A DNA stretch of 49,563 nt, taken from NCBI GenBank assembly GCA_017433725.1, contig JAFRGQ010000059.1, positions 1-49,563 on the forward strand, written 5' to 3'. This DNA comes from Lachnospiraceae bacterium. GTDB lineage: Bacteria; Bacillota; Clostridia; Lachnospirales; Lachnospiraceae. Position 1 is the first letter of the stretch, and each line of letters opens with the position of its first letter. The notes below the pieces were generated by a model, which saw only the letters and a list, made by a program, of their open reading frames with translations, ran no database searches and had not been told where the DNA came from. This document shows positions 7,366 through 16,481 of the stretch, piece by piece. The position numbers and the translations under genes are program-made.

Positions 7366-7640
7366 TAAATGCGATGAAGGCACTATGCAATTTGCCCACC
7401 ACCACAGAGATCCGACGGTTGGTGCGAGTCGGAGTGAGTACAATGCGCAGTCTCATGCCGGAGCAGATTTCCTGAAGGCGAACGCTGTGTAGGGAAATCC
7501 GGAAGGTCCCGTTATCAAGGCCAGGTACTTTATTGAGTACTACAGAGCGGTCGCTTGCGCGGCAATCTGGGTGGTACCGCGATTAATTGATTAGTCGTCC
7601 CAGAGGTTCATTATTGTTCGTGAGCCTCTGGGTTTTTTTT
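7366..7640 (+). promoter_or_regulatory. T-box riboswitch, probably leucine-specific
   Basis: The leader holds the conserved T-box sequence GGGTGGTACCGCG (about 7569-7581), which pairs with the uncharged tRNA acceptor end. It is followed by a terminator: CCCAGAGGTTCA (7599-7610) with TGAGCCTCTGGG (7621-7632), then eight T residues. Stem I spans about 7375-7460, with GGCA (7379-7382) closing on TGCC (7456-7459). The specifier loop then presents CTC at 7452-7454 followed by A, a leucine codon. The LeuA-like protein downstream supports leucine. The specifier assignment is by hand folding and is less certain than the T-box itself. Confidence 0.9.
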
Positions 7641-7758
7641 TCATTAGGAAAAAGTTACCGATTGGCCATACCGCTTCATAGCAAGAGATATGCGGCGTAA
7701 GTCGTGGCTGCAGGGCTTCCGGACAGGTACTTATCTATAGAAAGGAAAAAAGAGAATC

Positions 7759-9168
7759 ATGAGAACACTGAAATTCATCGACATGACCCTTAGACAGGCT
7801 GCAAATGCCCGCGGCAGAGAGCTCTCCTTCAAGGAGAAACTCGAGGTAGCGAGAAGCCTCGACCGATTGAAGGCAGATACGATCGAGCTCGCACCGATTT
7901 CTGACAGCAAGGCCGATCAGCTTGCCAATCGGACCATCGCTTCCATGGTGGTGACAAGAATCTCCGCGGCAGTCGATATTTCAGTCGGCAATATTGAGCA
8001 GACATGGGAAAGCGTTAAGCCGGCTAAGAAACCGAAGCTCAACATTATTGCACCGGTTTCGACCGTTCAGATGGAGTATATGTGCCATAAGAAAGCCGGC
8101 GCTATGCTTGAACTCATCACAGAATCCGTAAAGAAGGCCCGTTTCTACACGGAGTTCGTTGAATTCTCCGCTGAGGATGCGACCCGCGCAGAGCCGGAAT
8201 TCCTGTATAAGGCGCTTAACGCTGCTATCGATGCGGGTGCTTACAAGATCACGGTCTGCGATACTGCAGGCATAATGATGCCGGATGAATTCGGCACATT
8301 TGTCAGAGAAATCATGAAAAATGTTCCGGGTCTCGCAGATATCGAGCTTTATGTAGAAATCAGGGATACCATCAACATGGCGGTTGCCTGTGCCGCTCAG
8401 GCAGTCAGAGAAGGCGCAGTAGGCGTAAAATGCACCGCCCTGCCGAACGGCTATCCGACCATGGAGGAGCTTGCCGAGTTCGTGGCAGTCAAGGGTAATG
8501 ACCTCGATATCACTACGCAGGTCCGCGTGACGGAACTTCATCGCGCTGTAGGACAGCTGAAGAGAATCCTTGATCCGCAGGAAGACGATCAGTCCCGCTT
8601 TAATAATATCGGGCTTGAAGACATTGCAAATGTCTGCCTTGACAAAAACGATGATATCAGCGAGGTGACCAAGGTCGTTCGCCAGATGGGCTATGATCTC
8701 AGCGAGGAGGACAATGCCCGCGTATTCGAGTCTTTCCTCAGAGTTGCTGCCAAAAAGACATATGTAGGAACCAAAGAGCTGGATGCAATTATCGCAAGTA
8801 CCGCCATGCAGGTGCCGTCCACATATACATTGAAGACATATGTAATCAACAGCGGAAATGTTATCACCGCGACTGCAAATATTCTTCTCGTGAAGGACGG
8901 TGAAGAAATCCGTGGCGTAGGTATCGGCGACGGTCCGATCGATGCTTCTTTCCAGGCTATTGAGCAGATCATAGGACATCACTATGAACTCGATGATTTC
9001 CAGATCCAGACGGTAACGGAAGGCCGTGACGCCATGGGAAGCGCTCTTGTTAAGCTTCGCGCCGGCGGCCGCGTCTATTCAGGAAACGGCATTTCAACGG
9101 ATATTATCGGGGCTTCGATCCGGGCTTATATCAGTGCTTTGAACAAGATTGTTTATGAGGATGCATAA
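7759..9168 (+). CDS. LeuA/HMGL-like protein with degenerate active site
   Basis: This 469-residue protein has the architecture of 2-isopropylmalate synthase: an HMGL-like TIM barrel (residues about 1-270) and a C-terminal LeuA regulatory domain (about 350-466). The latter shows GVGIGDGPIDASFQAIEQI and the TDIIGASIRAYISALN end, the leucine-binding module. Parts of the barrel are conserved (VEFSAEDATRAE at 134-145, CDTAGIMMP from 167). The metal site is not: the LRDG motif reads LRQA (R12, Q13), HxH reads ExR (E200, R202), and the GERAGN region reads LPNGYPTM (228-235). Condensing activity is therefore doubtful; a leucine sensor or repurposed enzyme is possible. It is first in the T-box operon, with an AAAGGA site. 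Confidence 0.88.
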   Translation: MRTLKFIDMTLRQAANARGRELSFKEKLEVARSLDRLKADTIELAPISDSKADQLANRTIASMVVTRISAAVDISVGNIEQTWESVKPAKKPKLNIIAPVSTVQMEYMCHKKAGAMLELITESVKKARFYTEFVEFSAEDATRAEPEFLYKALNAAIDAGAYKITVCDTAGIMMPDEFGTFVREIMKNVPGLADIELYVEIRDTINMAVACAAQAVREGAVGVKCTALPNGYPTMEELAEFVAVKGNDLDITTQVRVTELHRAVGQLKRILDPQEDDQSRFNNIGLEDIANVCLDKNDDISEVTKVVRQMGYDLSEEDNARVFESFLRVAAKKTYVGTKELDAIIASTAMQVPSTYTLKTYVINSGNVITATANILLVKDGEEIRGVGIGDGPIDASFQAIEQIIGHHYELDDFQIQTVTEGRDAMGSALVKLRAGGRVYSGNGISTDIIGASIRAYISALNKIVYEDA

Positions 9169-9307
9169 TATCCGGGCTGATATTTCGACAAGGACTCATG
9201 CAGAGGCGGTTCTCAGTTTTCAGGAACCGTTCCTGCCGGATGACTGTCGGGATACTTTCGAGCAACGATGAGTGACAATGAGTGAAAAGTAAGAGGAGGT
9301 TTACGTC

Positions 9308-11806
9308 TTGAAACTGTCATTCTCTATCCAGAATTGGAATAATATGAGCTGGGATGAATTCTGCAGCGTTGCTGTTTACACGCGCATGCAGGGTATCGAG
9401 CTTTATGATATACACAGCCCTGTCTTCCGCGGAAAGGGCAGTCCTACGAACCCGGAGCGGGCGGCATCCGTAAGACGGCATCTGATTGCAGATCATCTTC
9501 AGCTGCCGTGTATCAACACCGTAAAGGACTTCACTTCTCCGGATTTCATCAGAGAGTTCACGGAATGTCTCACGGTAGCCGTGAATCTCGGCATAAGCTG
9601 CATCGGCATTCATACTTCGGAGAGCGATCCGGAAAAATGTGTGGAGCCGCTCGGCATTCTCCTTGATATAGTCGGAGAAAAACCGGTGACTGTTCTTGTC
9701 GAGACTGCGGATGCCTACGCGGATACGAGCCGTCTGCGCGATCTCCTGAATCGTTTCTCTGACGACAGGCTTGCAGCCCTCTGGGATATGCACACAACTG
9801 TGTTCGAGGGCGGAGAGAGTGCCGAAACGACGATCACAAATCTGGGTGCATATGTAAAACATGTACACATTCATGACTGTCGGCAAGAGGATGGAAAAAT
9901 CATTCCCGAACTGATCGGTGAAGGCCAGCTTCCTCTTCAGGATCTCATGGACGCCCTTCGCTCGGTCAACTACGACAGTTATGTATCGCTCGAGTGGGAT
10001 CCGAATTGGATGGAAGGACTTGAGGATATTGAGATCATTCTGACGCATTATGAGAACGGGATGCGTCCGTTTGAAAATACAAAGCGCGGCAAACGCCATC
10101 TCTACTGGAGCAACCGTCATGTAGGACGGTACGTCTGGAAGAAGGGCGACCTGATCGACAAGACGTTTCCGCAGGTTCTGGATACCATGGTCGAAGAGTT
10201 CCCGGATCAGACGGCAATCCGTTATACAACATTGGATTATACAAGAACATACAGCCAGTTCAGGGATGATGTCGATGAGTTTGCCCGCACGCTGGTATCC
10301 CTCGGCGTTAAAGCCGGTTCCAAGGTCACGATCTGGGCGACAAATGTTCCCCAGTGGTTTCTGACCTTCTGGGCAGCCACGAAGATCGGCGCTGTTCTTG
10401 TTACGATGAATACCGCTTACAAGATTCATGAAGCGGAGTATCTGCTTCGCCAGTCGGATACGCATACGCTGGTCATGATCGAAGGCTACAGAGATTCCGA
10501 TTATAACAGCATCATTAATGAGCTCTGCCCGGAGATTAAAGATAATAAGCCGGGTAAGCCGCTCCATACGAGACGTCTTCCGTTCCTTCGCAACGTCATT
10601 ACAGTCGGTTTCCGCATGCCCGGCGCTCTGACCTGGGAGGAATCCCTCGAGTATGCGTCACGCACCCCGATCGAAGAGATCAATCGCATGGCTGCGGCAG
10701 TCGATGTGAACGATGTCTGCAATATGCAGTATACGTCCGGAACGACTGGATTCCCGAAGGGTGTTATGCTGACACATTACAATATTGTTAATGACGGTAA
10801 GAGTATCGGCGACGGAATGGATCTGTCTACGGAAGATCGTATGATGATCCAGGTGCCGATGTTCCACTGCTTCGGCATGGTACTCGCTATGACTGCAACG
10901 ATGACCCACGGCGGCACGATTCTTCCGATTCCGTATTTCTCGCCGAAGTCGTCGCTTTCCTGCATACACAATGAGCATATCACTGCTTTCCACGGCGTGC
11001 CGACGATGTTCATTGCGATGCTGTCGCATCCGGATTTCGAGAAGACCAGTTTTGCACATATGAGGACCGGTATCATGGCAGGAAGTCCCTGCCCGATCGC
11101 TGTCATGCGGGATGTCGTCGAGAAGATGCATATGCCGGAAATTGTTATTGTTTACGGTCAGACCGAGGCTTCGCCGGGCTGCACGATGAGCCGCACTACG
11201 GATTCTCTGGAAGTCCGCGTCACGACCGTCGGAAGCGCTTTCCCGGAAGTCGAGTGCAAGATCGTGGATCCGGAGACCGGTGAGGATTGTCCGGACGAGG
11301 TCATCGGAGAGTTTGTAGCCCGCGGATATAATATTATGAAGGGTTACTACAAGATGCCGAAGGCAACAGCCTCTGCAATCGATAAGGACGGTTGGCTGCA
11401 TACAGGCGACCTTGCCTGCAGAACGAAGGAAGGCAATTACAGAATTACAGGCCGTCTGAAGGATATGATCATCCGCGGCGGTGAGAATATTTACCCGAAG
11501 GAGATCGAGGAATTCATTTATACACATCCGAAGGTAAGCGATGTTCAGGTCATCGGCGTTCCGGATCAGGCGATGGGCGAGGAGATCATGGCCTGCATCA
11601 TCCTCAAGGAGGGCGAGACCATGACGGTCGAGGAGATGAAGAAATTCGTACTTGACCACATGGCGAAGCACAAGGTGCCGAAGTACATCGATTTCGTGGA
11701 CGGATTCCCGATGAACGATGCGGGTAAGATCCAAAAGTATAAGATGCGTGAGCAGGCGATTGAGAAGCTCGGGCTGCAGAAGGCGGCGAGTATTGTAACG
11801 GCTTAA
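9308..11806 (+). CDS. TIM-barrel isomerase-like domain fused to acyl-CoA synthetase
   Basis: This 832-residue two-domain protein starts at TTG 9308 after AGAGGAGG. Residues 1-255 form a xylose-isomerase/AP-endonuclease-2-type barrel with a plausible metal site kept: Glu132 (VLVETAD), Asp160 (WDMHT), His186/His188 (VHIHD) and Glu229 (SLEWDP). Residues about 280-825 are an AMP-forming ligase with the P-loop YTSGTTGFPKG (475-485), YGQTEASPG, GWLHTGDL, the hinge GRLKDMIIRGGENIYPKEIE and the C-terminal catalytic Lys in NDAGKIQKYKMRE. It most resembles fatty- or short-chain acyl-CoA synthetases (FadD/AcsF type). The combination is unusual. It is 139 nt downstream of the LeuA-like gene, with no terminator between, so it is likely in the T-box operon. 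The substrate is unknown. Confidence 0.9.
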   Translation: MKLSFSIQNWNNMSWDEFCSVAVYTRMQGIELYDIHSPVFRGKGSPTNPERAASVRRHLIADHLQLPCINTVKDFTSPDFIREFTECLTVAVNLGISCIGIHTSESDPEKCVEPLGILLDIVGEKPVTVLVETADAYADTSRLRDLLNRFSDDRLAALWDMHTTVFEGGESAETTITNLGAYVKHVHIHDCRQEDGKIIPELIGEGQLPLQDLMDALRSVNYDSYVSLEWDPNWMEGLEDIEIILTHYENGMRPFENTKRGKRHLYWSNRHVGRYVWKKGDLIDKTFPQVLDTMVEEFPDQTAIRYTTLDYTRTYSQFRDDVDEFARTLVSLGVKAGSKVTIWATNVPQWFLTFWAATKIGAVLVTMNTAYKIHEAEYLLRQSDTHTLVMIEGYRDSDYNSIINELCPEIKDNKPGKPLHTRRLPFLRNVITVGFRMPGALTWEESLEYASRTPIEEINRMAAAVDVNDVCNMQYTSGTTGFPKGVMLTHYNIVNDGKSIGDGMDLSTEDRMMIQVPMFHCFGMVLAMTATMTHGGTILPIPYFSPKSSLSCIHNEHITAFHGVPTMFIAMLSHPDFEKTSFAHMRTGIMAGSPCPIAVMRDVVEKMHMPEIVIVYGQTEASPGCTMSRTTDSLEVRVTTVGSAFPEVECKIVDPETGEDCPDEVIGEFVARGYNIMKGYYKMPKATASAIDKDGWLHTGDLACRTKEGNYRITGRLKDMIIRGGENIYPKEIEEFIYTHPKVSDVQVIGVPDQAMGEEIMACIILKEGETMTVEEMKKFVLDHMAKHKVPKYIDFVDGFPMNDAGKIQKYKMREQAIEKLGLQKAASIVTA

Positions 11807-11826
11807 GTACATGTAAGAAAGCTGAC

Positions 11827-11865
11827 TTACCGAAGCAGACGGGAAAAACCGTTATGCTTCGGTAA
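11827..11865 (+). promoter_or_regulatory. Hairpin between ligase fusion and PFOR genes
   Basis: TTACCGAAGCA (11827-11837) pairs perfectly with TGCTTCGGTAA (11855-11865), with an inner ACGG/CCGT. No U-tract follows, so it may be an mRNA processing or stability element rather than a terminator. Confidence 0.55.
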
Positions 11866-11900
11866 ATCTGACATAAGAGAGAAACTCGGAGGAAAACATT

Positions 11901-14900
11901 ATGAGTGACAGACAGAAGCAATATGTGACGGTGGACGGTAATGAAGCCGCCGCTTATATTGCATATGCATTCACTGAAATAGCGGCTATTTATCCAATTA
12001 CACCTTCCTCGCCGATGGCGGGAAAAACAGACGTCTGGTCTGCCAACGGAAAGAAGAACATCTTCGGTCAGCGCGTCCGCCTCGTTGAGATGCAGGCGGA
12101 ATCCGGCGCGATCGCAGCCGTTCACGGTGCACTTGAGACCGGAGCTCTGGCGACAAGTTTTACTTCTTCGCAGGGACTTATGCTGATGATCCCGACCATG
12201 CACCGCATTGCCGGTGAGCGTCTCCCGGGCGTACTTCATGTGGCCAGCCGTACGGTCGGCTCCCACGCGCTCTCTATATTCGGAGATCATTCGGATGTAT
12301 ATAACTGCCGTCAGACGGGATTTGCCCTTCTTGCGAGCGGCGATGTTCAGGAGGTCATGGACCTTGCAGGCGTGGCACATCTTTCGGCAATCAAGGGGCT
12401 TGTACCGTTCATTCATTTCTTTGACGGTTTCCGCACATCTCATGAGCTGGACAAAGTCGAGCAGATGAACTACGCGGATCTGGCGGACCTTGTTGACTAT
12501 GAGGCTCTGGACGCATGGCGTGCACAGGCGCTCAATCCGGAACATCCGATGATCCGCGCGACTGTTCAGAATCCGGATATTTTCTTCCAGATGAGAGAAG
12601 CCAACAACAATGATTATTCAGCATTGCCGGATATCGTAGAAGGATATCTCGGAAAGATCAGCGAGATTACAGGCAGAGAGTACCACATCTTCAATTATTA
12701 CGGAGCGCCGGATGCAGAACGTGTCATTATCGCGATGGGATCCGTTTCCGGATGCATCAAGGAGACGGTCGACTTTCTGAACGCGCGCGGCGAGAAAGTC
12801 GGTTTTGTACAGGTCCATCTGTATCGGCCGTTCGATATCAGCCGTTTCGTTGCTGCGATACCTGCTACATGCAAGTCGATTGCTGTTCTGGACCGCACAA
12901 AAGAGATGGGAAGCGCCGGCGAGCCTCTGTATCAGGATGTCTGTACAGCGCTTCGCGGACGCAGCGACCTCGTTGTGGTCGGCGGCCGTTACGGTCTGTC
13001 CTCCAAGGATACCACGCCGTCCCAGATCGCAGCCGTCTTTGCGAACCTGCTTGAGGAGAAGCCGGTCAACAGTTTTACGATCGGTATTAATGACGACGTG
13101 ACACATCTGTCTCTGAAGGAAAAGGAAGTCCTGAATCTTGAGGAAGACGGACTTGTCAGCTGCAAATTCTGGGGTCTCGGCTCTGACGGTACCGTCGGCG
13201 CCAACAAGAATACGGTCGAGATCATCAATTCGCATACAGACAAATTCGCACAGGCTTATTTCGAATATGACGCAAAGAAATCGTTCGGCGTAACGAAGAG
13301 CCATCTCCGTTTCGGCGACAGACCGATCCGTTCGTCCTATTACGTAAAATCCGCAGACTTCATTGCCTGCCACAACCCGACATATATCGAGAAGTACGAC
13401 ATCGCATCGGAAGTCAAGCCGGGCGGTACGCTCCTCATCAACTGCCCGTGGGATACGGCAGAGCTTGATAAGCATATTCCCGCAAATGCAAAGCGAGAAA
13501 TCGCAAATAAGGGCATTCAGCTGTACACGATCGACGCCACGAAGATTGCACGCGATCTCGGACTCGGCGGCCACTTTAACATGGTCCTTCAGTCCGCTTT
13601 CTTCAACCTCATGCCGGTCATTCCGGTCGAGGATTCTGTCCGCTACATGAAGGCGGCAGCGGAGAAGACATATTTCGCAAAAGGAGAGGACGTCGTAAAA
13701 CGTAATCTGGCGGCTATAGACGCGGGGTGCAGTGCATTTGTCCACATCGATGTTCCGGATTCATGGAAGGATGCCGAGGATGCTCCGAAGAAAGAGAGAA
13801 ATGTACCGGCTGTCGTCACGGAAATCCTTGAGCCGATCAACGCCCAGAAGGGTGATGACCTGTCGGTCAGCCAGCTGGCAAGATATAAGGACGGCGTCAT
13901 GGACATGGGTCTTACAGCCTATGAAAAACGCGGAATCGCTGTCCGCGTACCGGTATGGAATCCGGAAACATGTATCCAGTGCAACAGATGCGCTTATGTC
14001 TGCCCGCATGCGGTCGTCCGCCCGTATCTTATGACGGAGGAGGAGAAGAGCGCAATGCCGGAAGGCATGAAGATCGCACCGGCAAAAGGTAAGCAGGTCG
14101 CAGGCATGTACTTTACGATGCAGGTGAGCGAGCTCGACTGCACGGGCTGCGGCAGCTGCGCAAATGTCTGCCCGGCTAAAGGCAAAGCACTCACCATGGT
14201 CCCGGCTTCCGAGGCCGCTGATACATCCGCTGCATGGGAGTACGCGCTGAATCTGCCCGAAAAGAAAGATATCTTCGATCCGTATTCGGTCAAGGGAAGC
14301 CAGTTCCGCAGACCGCTCGTCGAGTTCTCGGCAGCATGCGCCGGTTGCGGCGAGACGCCGTACGCAAAGCTTCTCACTCAGCTTTACGGAGATCGTGTTT
14401 ACTGGGCAAATGCGACCGGCTGCTCTCAGGCGTGGGGTTCCGCGATGCCGGGTATCCCGTATACTGTAAATCAGAAGGGCCGCGGACCTGCATGGTCCAA
14501 TTCCCTGTTTGAAAATAACGCTGAGTTCTCTCTCGGCATGGTGCTGTCGGTCAATCAGCAGCGTCTGCATGAGAAAGACAGAGTGGAAGAATATCGTAGT
14601 GTCTGCACAGACAGTGCAGCCTGCGAGGCGATGGATGAGTGGATTGCGACGTTTGAAGATTTCGAGAAGTCGCTCGAGACCAGCGAAAAGCTGATAGAGG
14701 CTCTCTCAAAGTTGGACGATGAAGAAGCAAAGGCAATTCTTCGCTATAAGGACCAGCTTGTCAAGAAGACTTTCTGGATGTACGGCGGCGACGGCTGGGC
14801 GTATGATATCGGATTCGGCGGTCTGGATCACGTAATCGCCAGCGGCGAGAACGTCAACGTCCTGATCGTGGATACGGAGGTCTATTCCAACACAGGCGGT

Positions 14901-15392
14901 CAGTCTTCCAAGGCTACTCCGGTCGGTGCGGTCGCACAGTTCGCGGCATCCGGCAAGAAGCAGCCGAAGAAGGATCTCGGCAGTATGCTCATGACATACG
15001 GCAAGGTCTATGTTGCACAGGTGGCTATGGGAGCGGATTACAATCAGCTGATCAAGGCGGTCCGCGAAGCGCAGGACTATGACGGTCCGAGTGTTATCAT
15101 CGCTTACGCGCCGTGCCAGGAGCATGGACTTCGCTGCGGAACGGATAGAGTGCAGGATGAGATGAAGAAGGCGGTAGACGCCGGCTATTGGTTCCTGTAC
15201 CGGTTCAACCCGGAAACCGAGCCGAAGTTCCACCTTGACTCGAAGGAGCCTTCCATCGATTATGAGGAGTTCCTGAACGGAGAGGTGAGGTACGCATCGC
15301 TGAGACGTACGTTCCCGGAGAATGCAAAAGCGCTGTTCGAGGAGGGGGCTAAGCTCGCGAAGGAGAGGTACGAGAAGTACAGAAATATGTAA
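11901..15392 (+). CDS. nifJ: Pyruvate:ferredoxin (flavodoxin) oxidoreductase
   Basis: This single-chain 1163-residue enzyme is of normal length. It oxidatively decarboxylates a 2-oxoacid, normally pyruvate, to acyl-CoA and CO2 while reducing ferredoxin, or runs in reverse. Domain order: alpha N-terminal part with YPITPSSPMA (33-42), the gamma domain (about 415-630), and two 4Fe-4S motifs, CIQCNRCAYVCP (from about 691) and CTGCGSCANVCP (from about 746). The thiamine-diphosphate domain has CAGCGETPYAKL (about 812) and the GDGWAYDIGFGGLDHV metal motif. All cofactor motifs are intact. GGAGG precedes the ATG. It lies 94 nt after the ligase fusion with no terminator, so it may be co-transcribed, although PFOR genes often have their own promoter. 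Confidence 0.95.
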   Translation: MSDRQKQYVTVDGNEAAAYIAYAFTEIAAIYPITPSSPMAGKTDVWSANGKKNIFGQRVRLVEMQAESGAIAAVHGALETGALATSFTSSQGLMLMIPTMHRIAGERLPGVLHVASRTVGSHALSIFGDHSDVYNCRQTGFALLASGDVQEVMDLAGVAHLSAIKGLVPFIHFFDGFRTSHELDKVEQMNYADLADLVDYEALDAWRAQALNPEHPMIRATVQNPDIFFQMREANNNDYSALPDIVEGYLGKISEITGREYHIFNYYGAPDAERVIIAMGSVSGCIKETVDFLNARGEKVGFVQVHLYRPFDISRFVAAIPATCKSIAVLDRTKEMGSAGEPLYQDVCTALRGRSDLVVVGGRYGLSSKDTTPSQIAAVFANLLEEKPVNSFTIGINDDVTHLSLKEKEVLNLEEDGLVSCKFWGLGSDGTVGANKNTVEIINSHTDKFAQAYFEYDAKKSFGVTKSHLRFGDRPIRSSYYVKSADFIACHNPTYIEKYDIASEVKPGGTLLINCPWDTAELDKHIPANAKREIANKGIQLYTIDATKIARDLGLGGHFNMVLQSAFFNLMPVIPVEDSVRYMKAAAEKTYFAKGEDVVKRNLAAIDAGCSAFVHIDVPDSWKDAEDAPKKERNVPAVVTEILEPINAQKGDDLSVSQLARYKDGVMDMGLTAYEKRGIAVRVPVWNPETCIQCNRCAYVCPHAVVRPYLMTEEEKSAMPEGMKIAPAKGKQVAGMYFTMQVSELDCTGCGSCANVCPAKGKALTMVPASEAADTSAAWEYALNLPEKKDIFDPYSVKGSQFRRPLVEFSAACAGCGETPYAKLLTQLYGDRVYWANATGCSQAWGSAMPGIPYTVNQKGRGPAWSNSLFENNAEFSLGMVLSVNQQRLHEKDRVEEYRSVCTDSAACEAMDEWIATFEDFEKSLETSEKLIEALSKLDDEEAKAILRYKDQLVKKTFWMYGGDGWAYDIGFGGLDHVIASGENVNVLIVDTEVYSNTGGQSSKATPVGAVAQFAASGKKQPKKDLGSMLMTYGKVYVAQVAMGADYNQLIKAVREAQDYDGPSVIIAYAPCQEHGLRCGTDRVQDEMKKAVDAGYWFLYRFNPETEPKFHLDSKEPSIDYEEFLNGEVRYASLRRTFPENAKALFEEGAKLAKERYEKYRNM

Positions 15393-15410
15393 AGCTGTTT
15401 ACAACATATA

Positions 15411-15460
15411 AAAGAGCACCGGCGGGACGATTACGATTTGTTTCGCCGGTGCTCTTTCTA
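15411..15460. terminator. Bidirectional terminator between PFOR and phosphatase genes
   Basis: AAAGAGCACCGGCG (15411-15424) pairs perfectly with CGCCGGTGCTCTTT (15444-15457). T-rich sequence follows on both strands, suiting the two convergent genes. Confidence 0.85.
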
Positions 15461-16231
15461 TCACTCAAGATATAGATCTCTGATTTTTGCGATATCTTCA
15501 GCGGACAGGTCATATTCCGTCCTGAAGAAATCCTCGTAACTCGGGTATTTCTTCTGAATGGTAGTTAAAGCATATGCGGCGAATGATCTGCACACGCCCT
15601 CCTTGACCCACAGAAAAGTCCGGAGATTCTTGCTGAGTCTGGACAGAATCCTGAACTTGGACATCTGTTCCCTGATCAGTGACTTTCTGTATTTATTCGT
15701 CAGTTCGAAATCATCAAGGATCGTCTCCTCGTCGACGCCGAGCAGGAGAAGAATGAGCATTGCCGCGATTCCTGTACGGTCCTTGCCCTGCGTGCAGTGA
15801 AAGAGCATGGGTACACGTTCCCTGAGAATGAGTTGGAACATCTTATAATAGGCGTCATTGTCAAATGCAACGTGAGCGTAAAGATGCTTCCCGAAGCTCT
15901 CCATTTTGTTAAGACCCGGTTCTTTCATGGCCATGAGTACCATCTTGCGTGAAGAATAGTCGATCTCATTTATATCGTTGTCATTCATGGCGGTGTAATG
16001 GTAGTTGGTGGCTCCGTCGATGGGAGGATCCGGGAACGTGATATGCTCAATGGTACTGCGCAGATCAACAATGCTTTTTAATCCTAATCGCCCGACGGCT
16101 GCCAGCTCGCGTTCATCCATGAATGCAAGCGCGCCGCTGCGGTAGAACATTCCTTTTTTGACGGTGCGTCCGTCTTTCGTCTTATAGCCTCCGAGTTCGC
16201 GGAAATTGTGCTCGTGTTTGAAACCTGCCAT
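15461..16231 (-). CDS. Tyrosine/dual-specificity protein phosphatase
   Basis: This 256-residue protein is of the Y_phosphatase3 type. The N-terminus has the family signature NFRELGGYKTKDGRTVKKG and FYRSGAL, followed by IVDLRS. The catalytic P-loop is HCTQGKDRTG, with nucleophile Cys146 and Arg152. There is no signal peptide, so it is cytoplasmic. Relatives dephosphorylate phosphotyrosine and sometimes phosphoinositides. It is monocistronic and converges on the PFOR gene, sharing a terminator hairpin. Its substrate in this organism is unknown; the Ser/Thr kinases encoded at the right of the window are not obvious partners. Confidence 0.9.
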   Translation of the reverse strand: MAGFKHEHNFRELGGYKTKDGRTVKKGMFYRSGALAFMDERELAAVGRLGLKSIVDLRSTIEHITFPDPPIDGATNYHYTAMNDNDINEIDYSSRKMVLMAMKEPGLNKMESFGKHLYAHVAFDNDAYYKMFQLILRERVPMLFHCTQGKDRTGIAAMLILLLLGVDEETILDDFELTNKYRKSLIREQMSKFRILSRLSKNLRTFLWVKEGVCRSFAAYALTTIQKKYPSYEDFFRTEYDLSAEDIAKIRDLYLE

Positions 16232-16262
16232 AGTGTGACCTCATATACATAGCCGGCTTTAC

Positions 16263-16405
16263 GGAATAACTAAAATTTCTTAGTACCGCTGCCAGCGAGA
16301 CAGAGCGCAATAAGTGAGATAGGAAATCTTCGATTTCCGTGATCGAACTTATGCTGTGCAGCGTCCCGCCGATGCAGTATTTGTATGATGAGACTTAGTT
16401 ATTCC
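16263..16405. repeat. MITE-like imperfect inverted repeat, 143 bp
   Basis: Perfect 11-bp ends, GGAATAACTAA at 16263-16273 and TTAGTTATTCC at 16395-16405, enclose arms that continue to pair through GCGAGAC/GTCCCGC, ATAAGT/ACTTAT and GGAAATC/GATTTCC around a TTC loop. No coding frame lies inside and no clear target duplication was seen. It could be a miniature transposable element or a long structured RNA. It fills most of the gap between the phosphatase start and the AraC gene end. Confidence 0.6.
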
Positions 16406-16481
16406 TTGAATGGGAAATTTTTGCGAATAATCATTCTGATTATAACACAAAGCCGTTGTATATGCACATTTTTAGCTGTAA

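Noticed and set aside
10658-11812. 384-codon open frame opposite the acyl-CoA ligase
   Set aside because: Antisense to a conserved enzyme domain, rich in His and Arg as expected for a shadow frame.
12618-13745. 375-codon open frame opposite the PFOR gene
   Set aside because: No motifs or ribosome binding site; the plus-strand PFOR is intact throughout.
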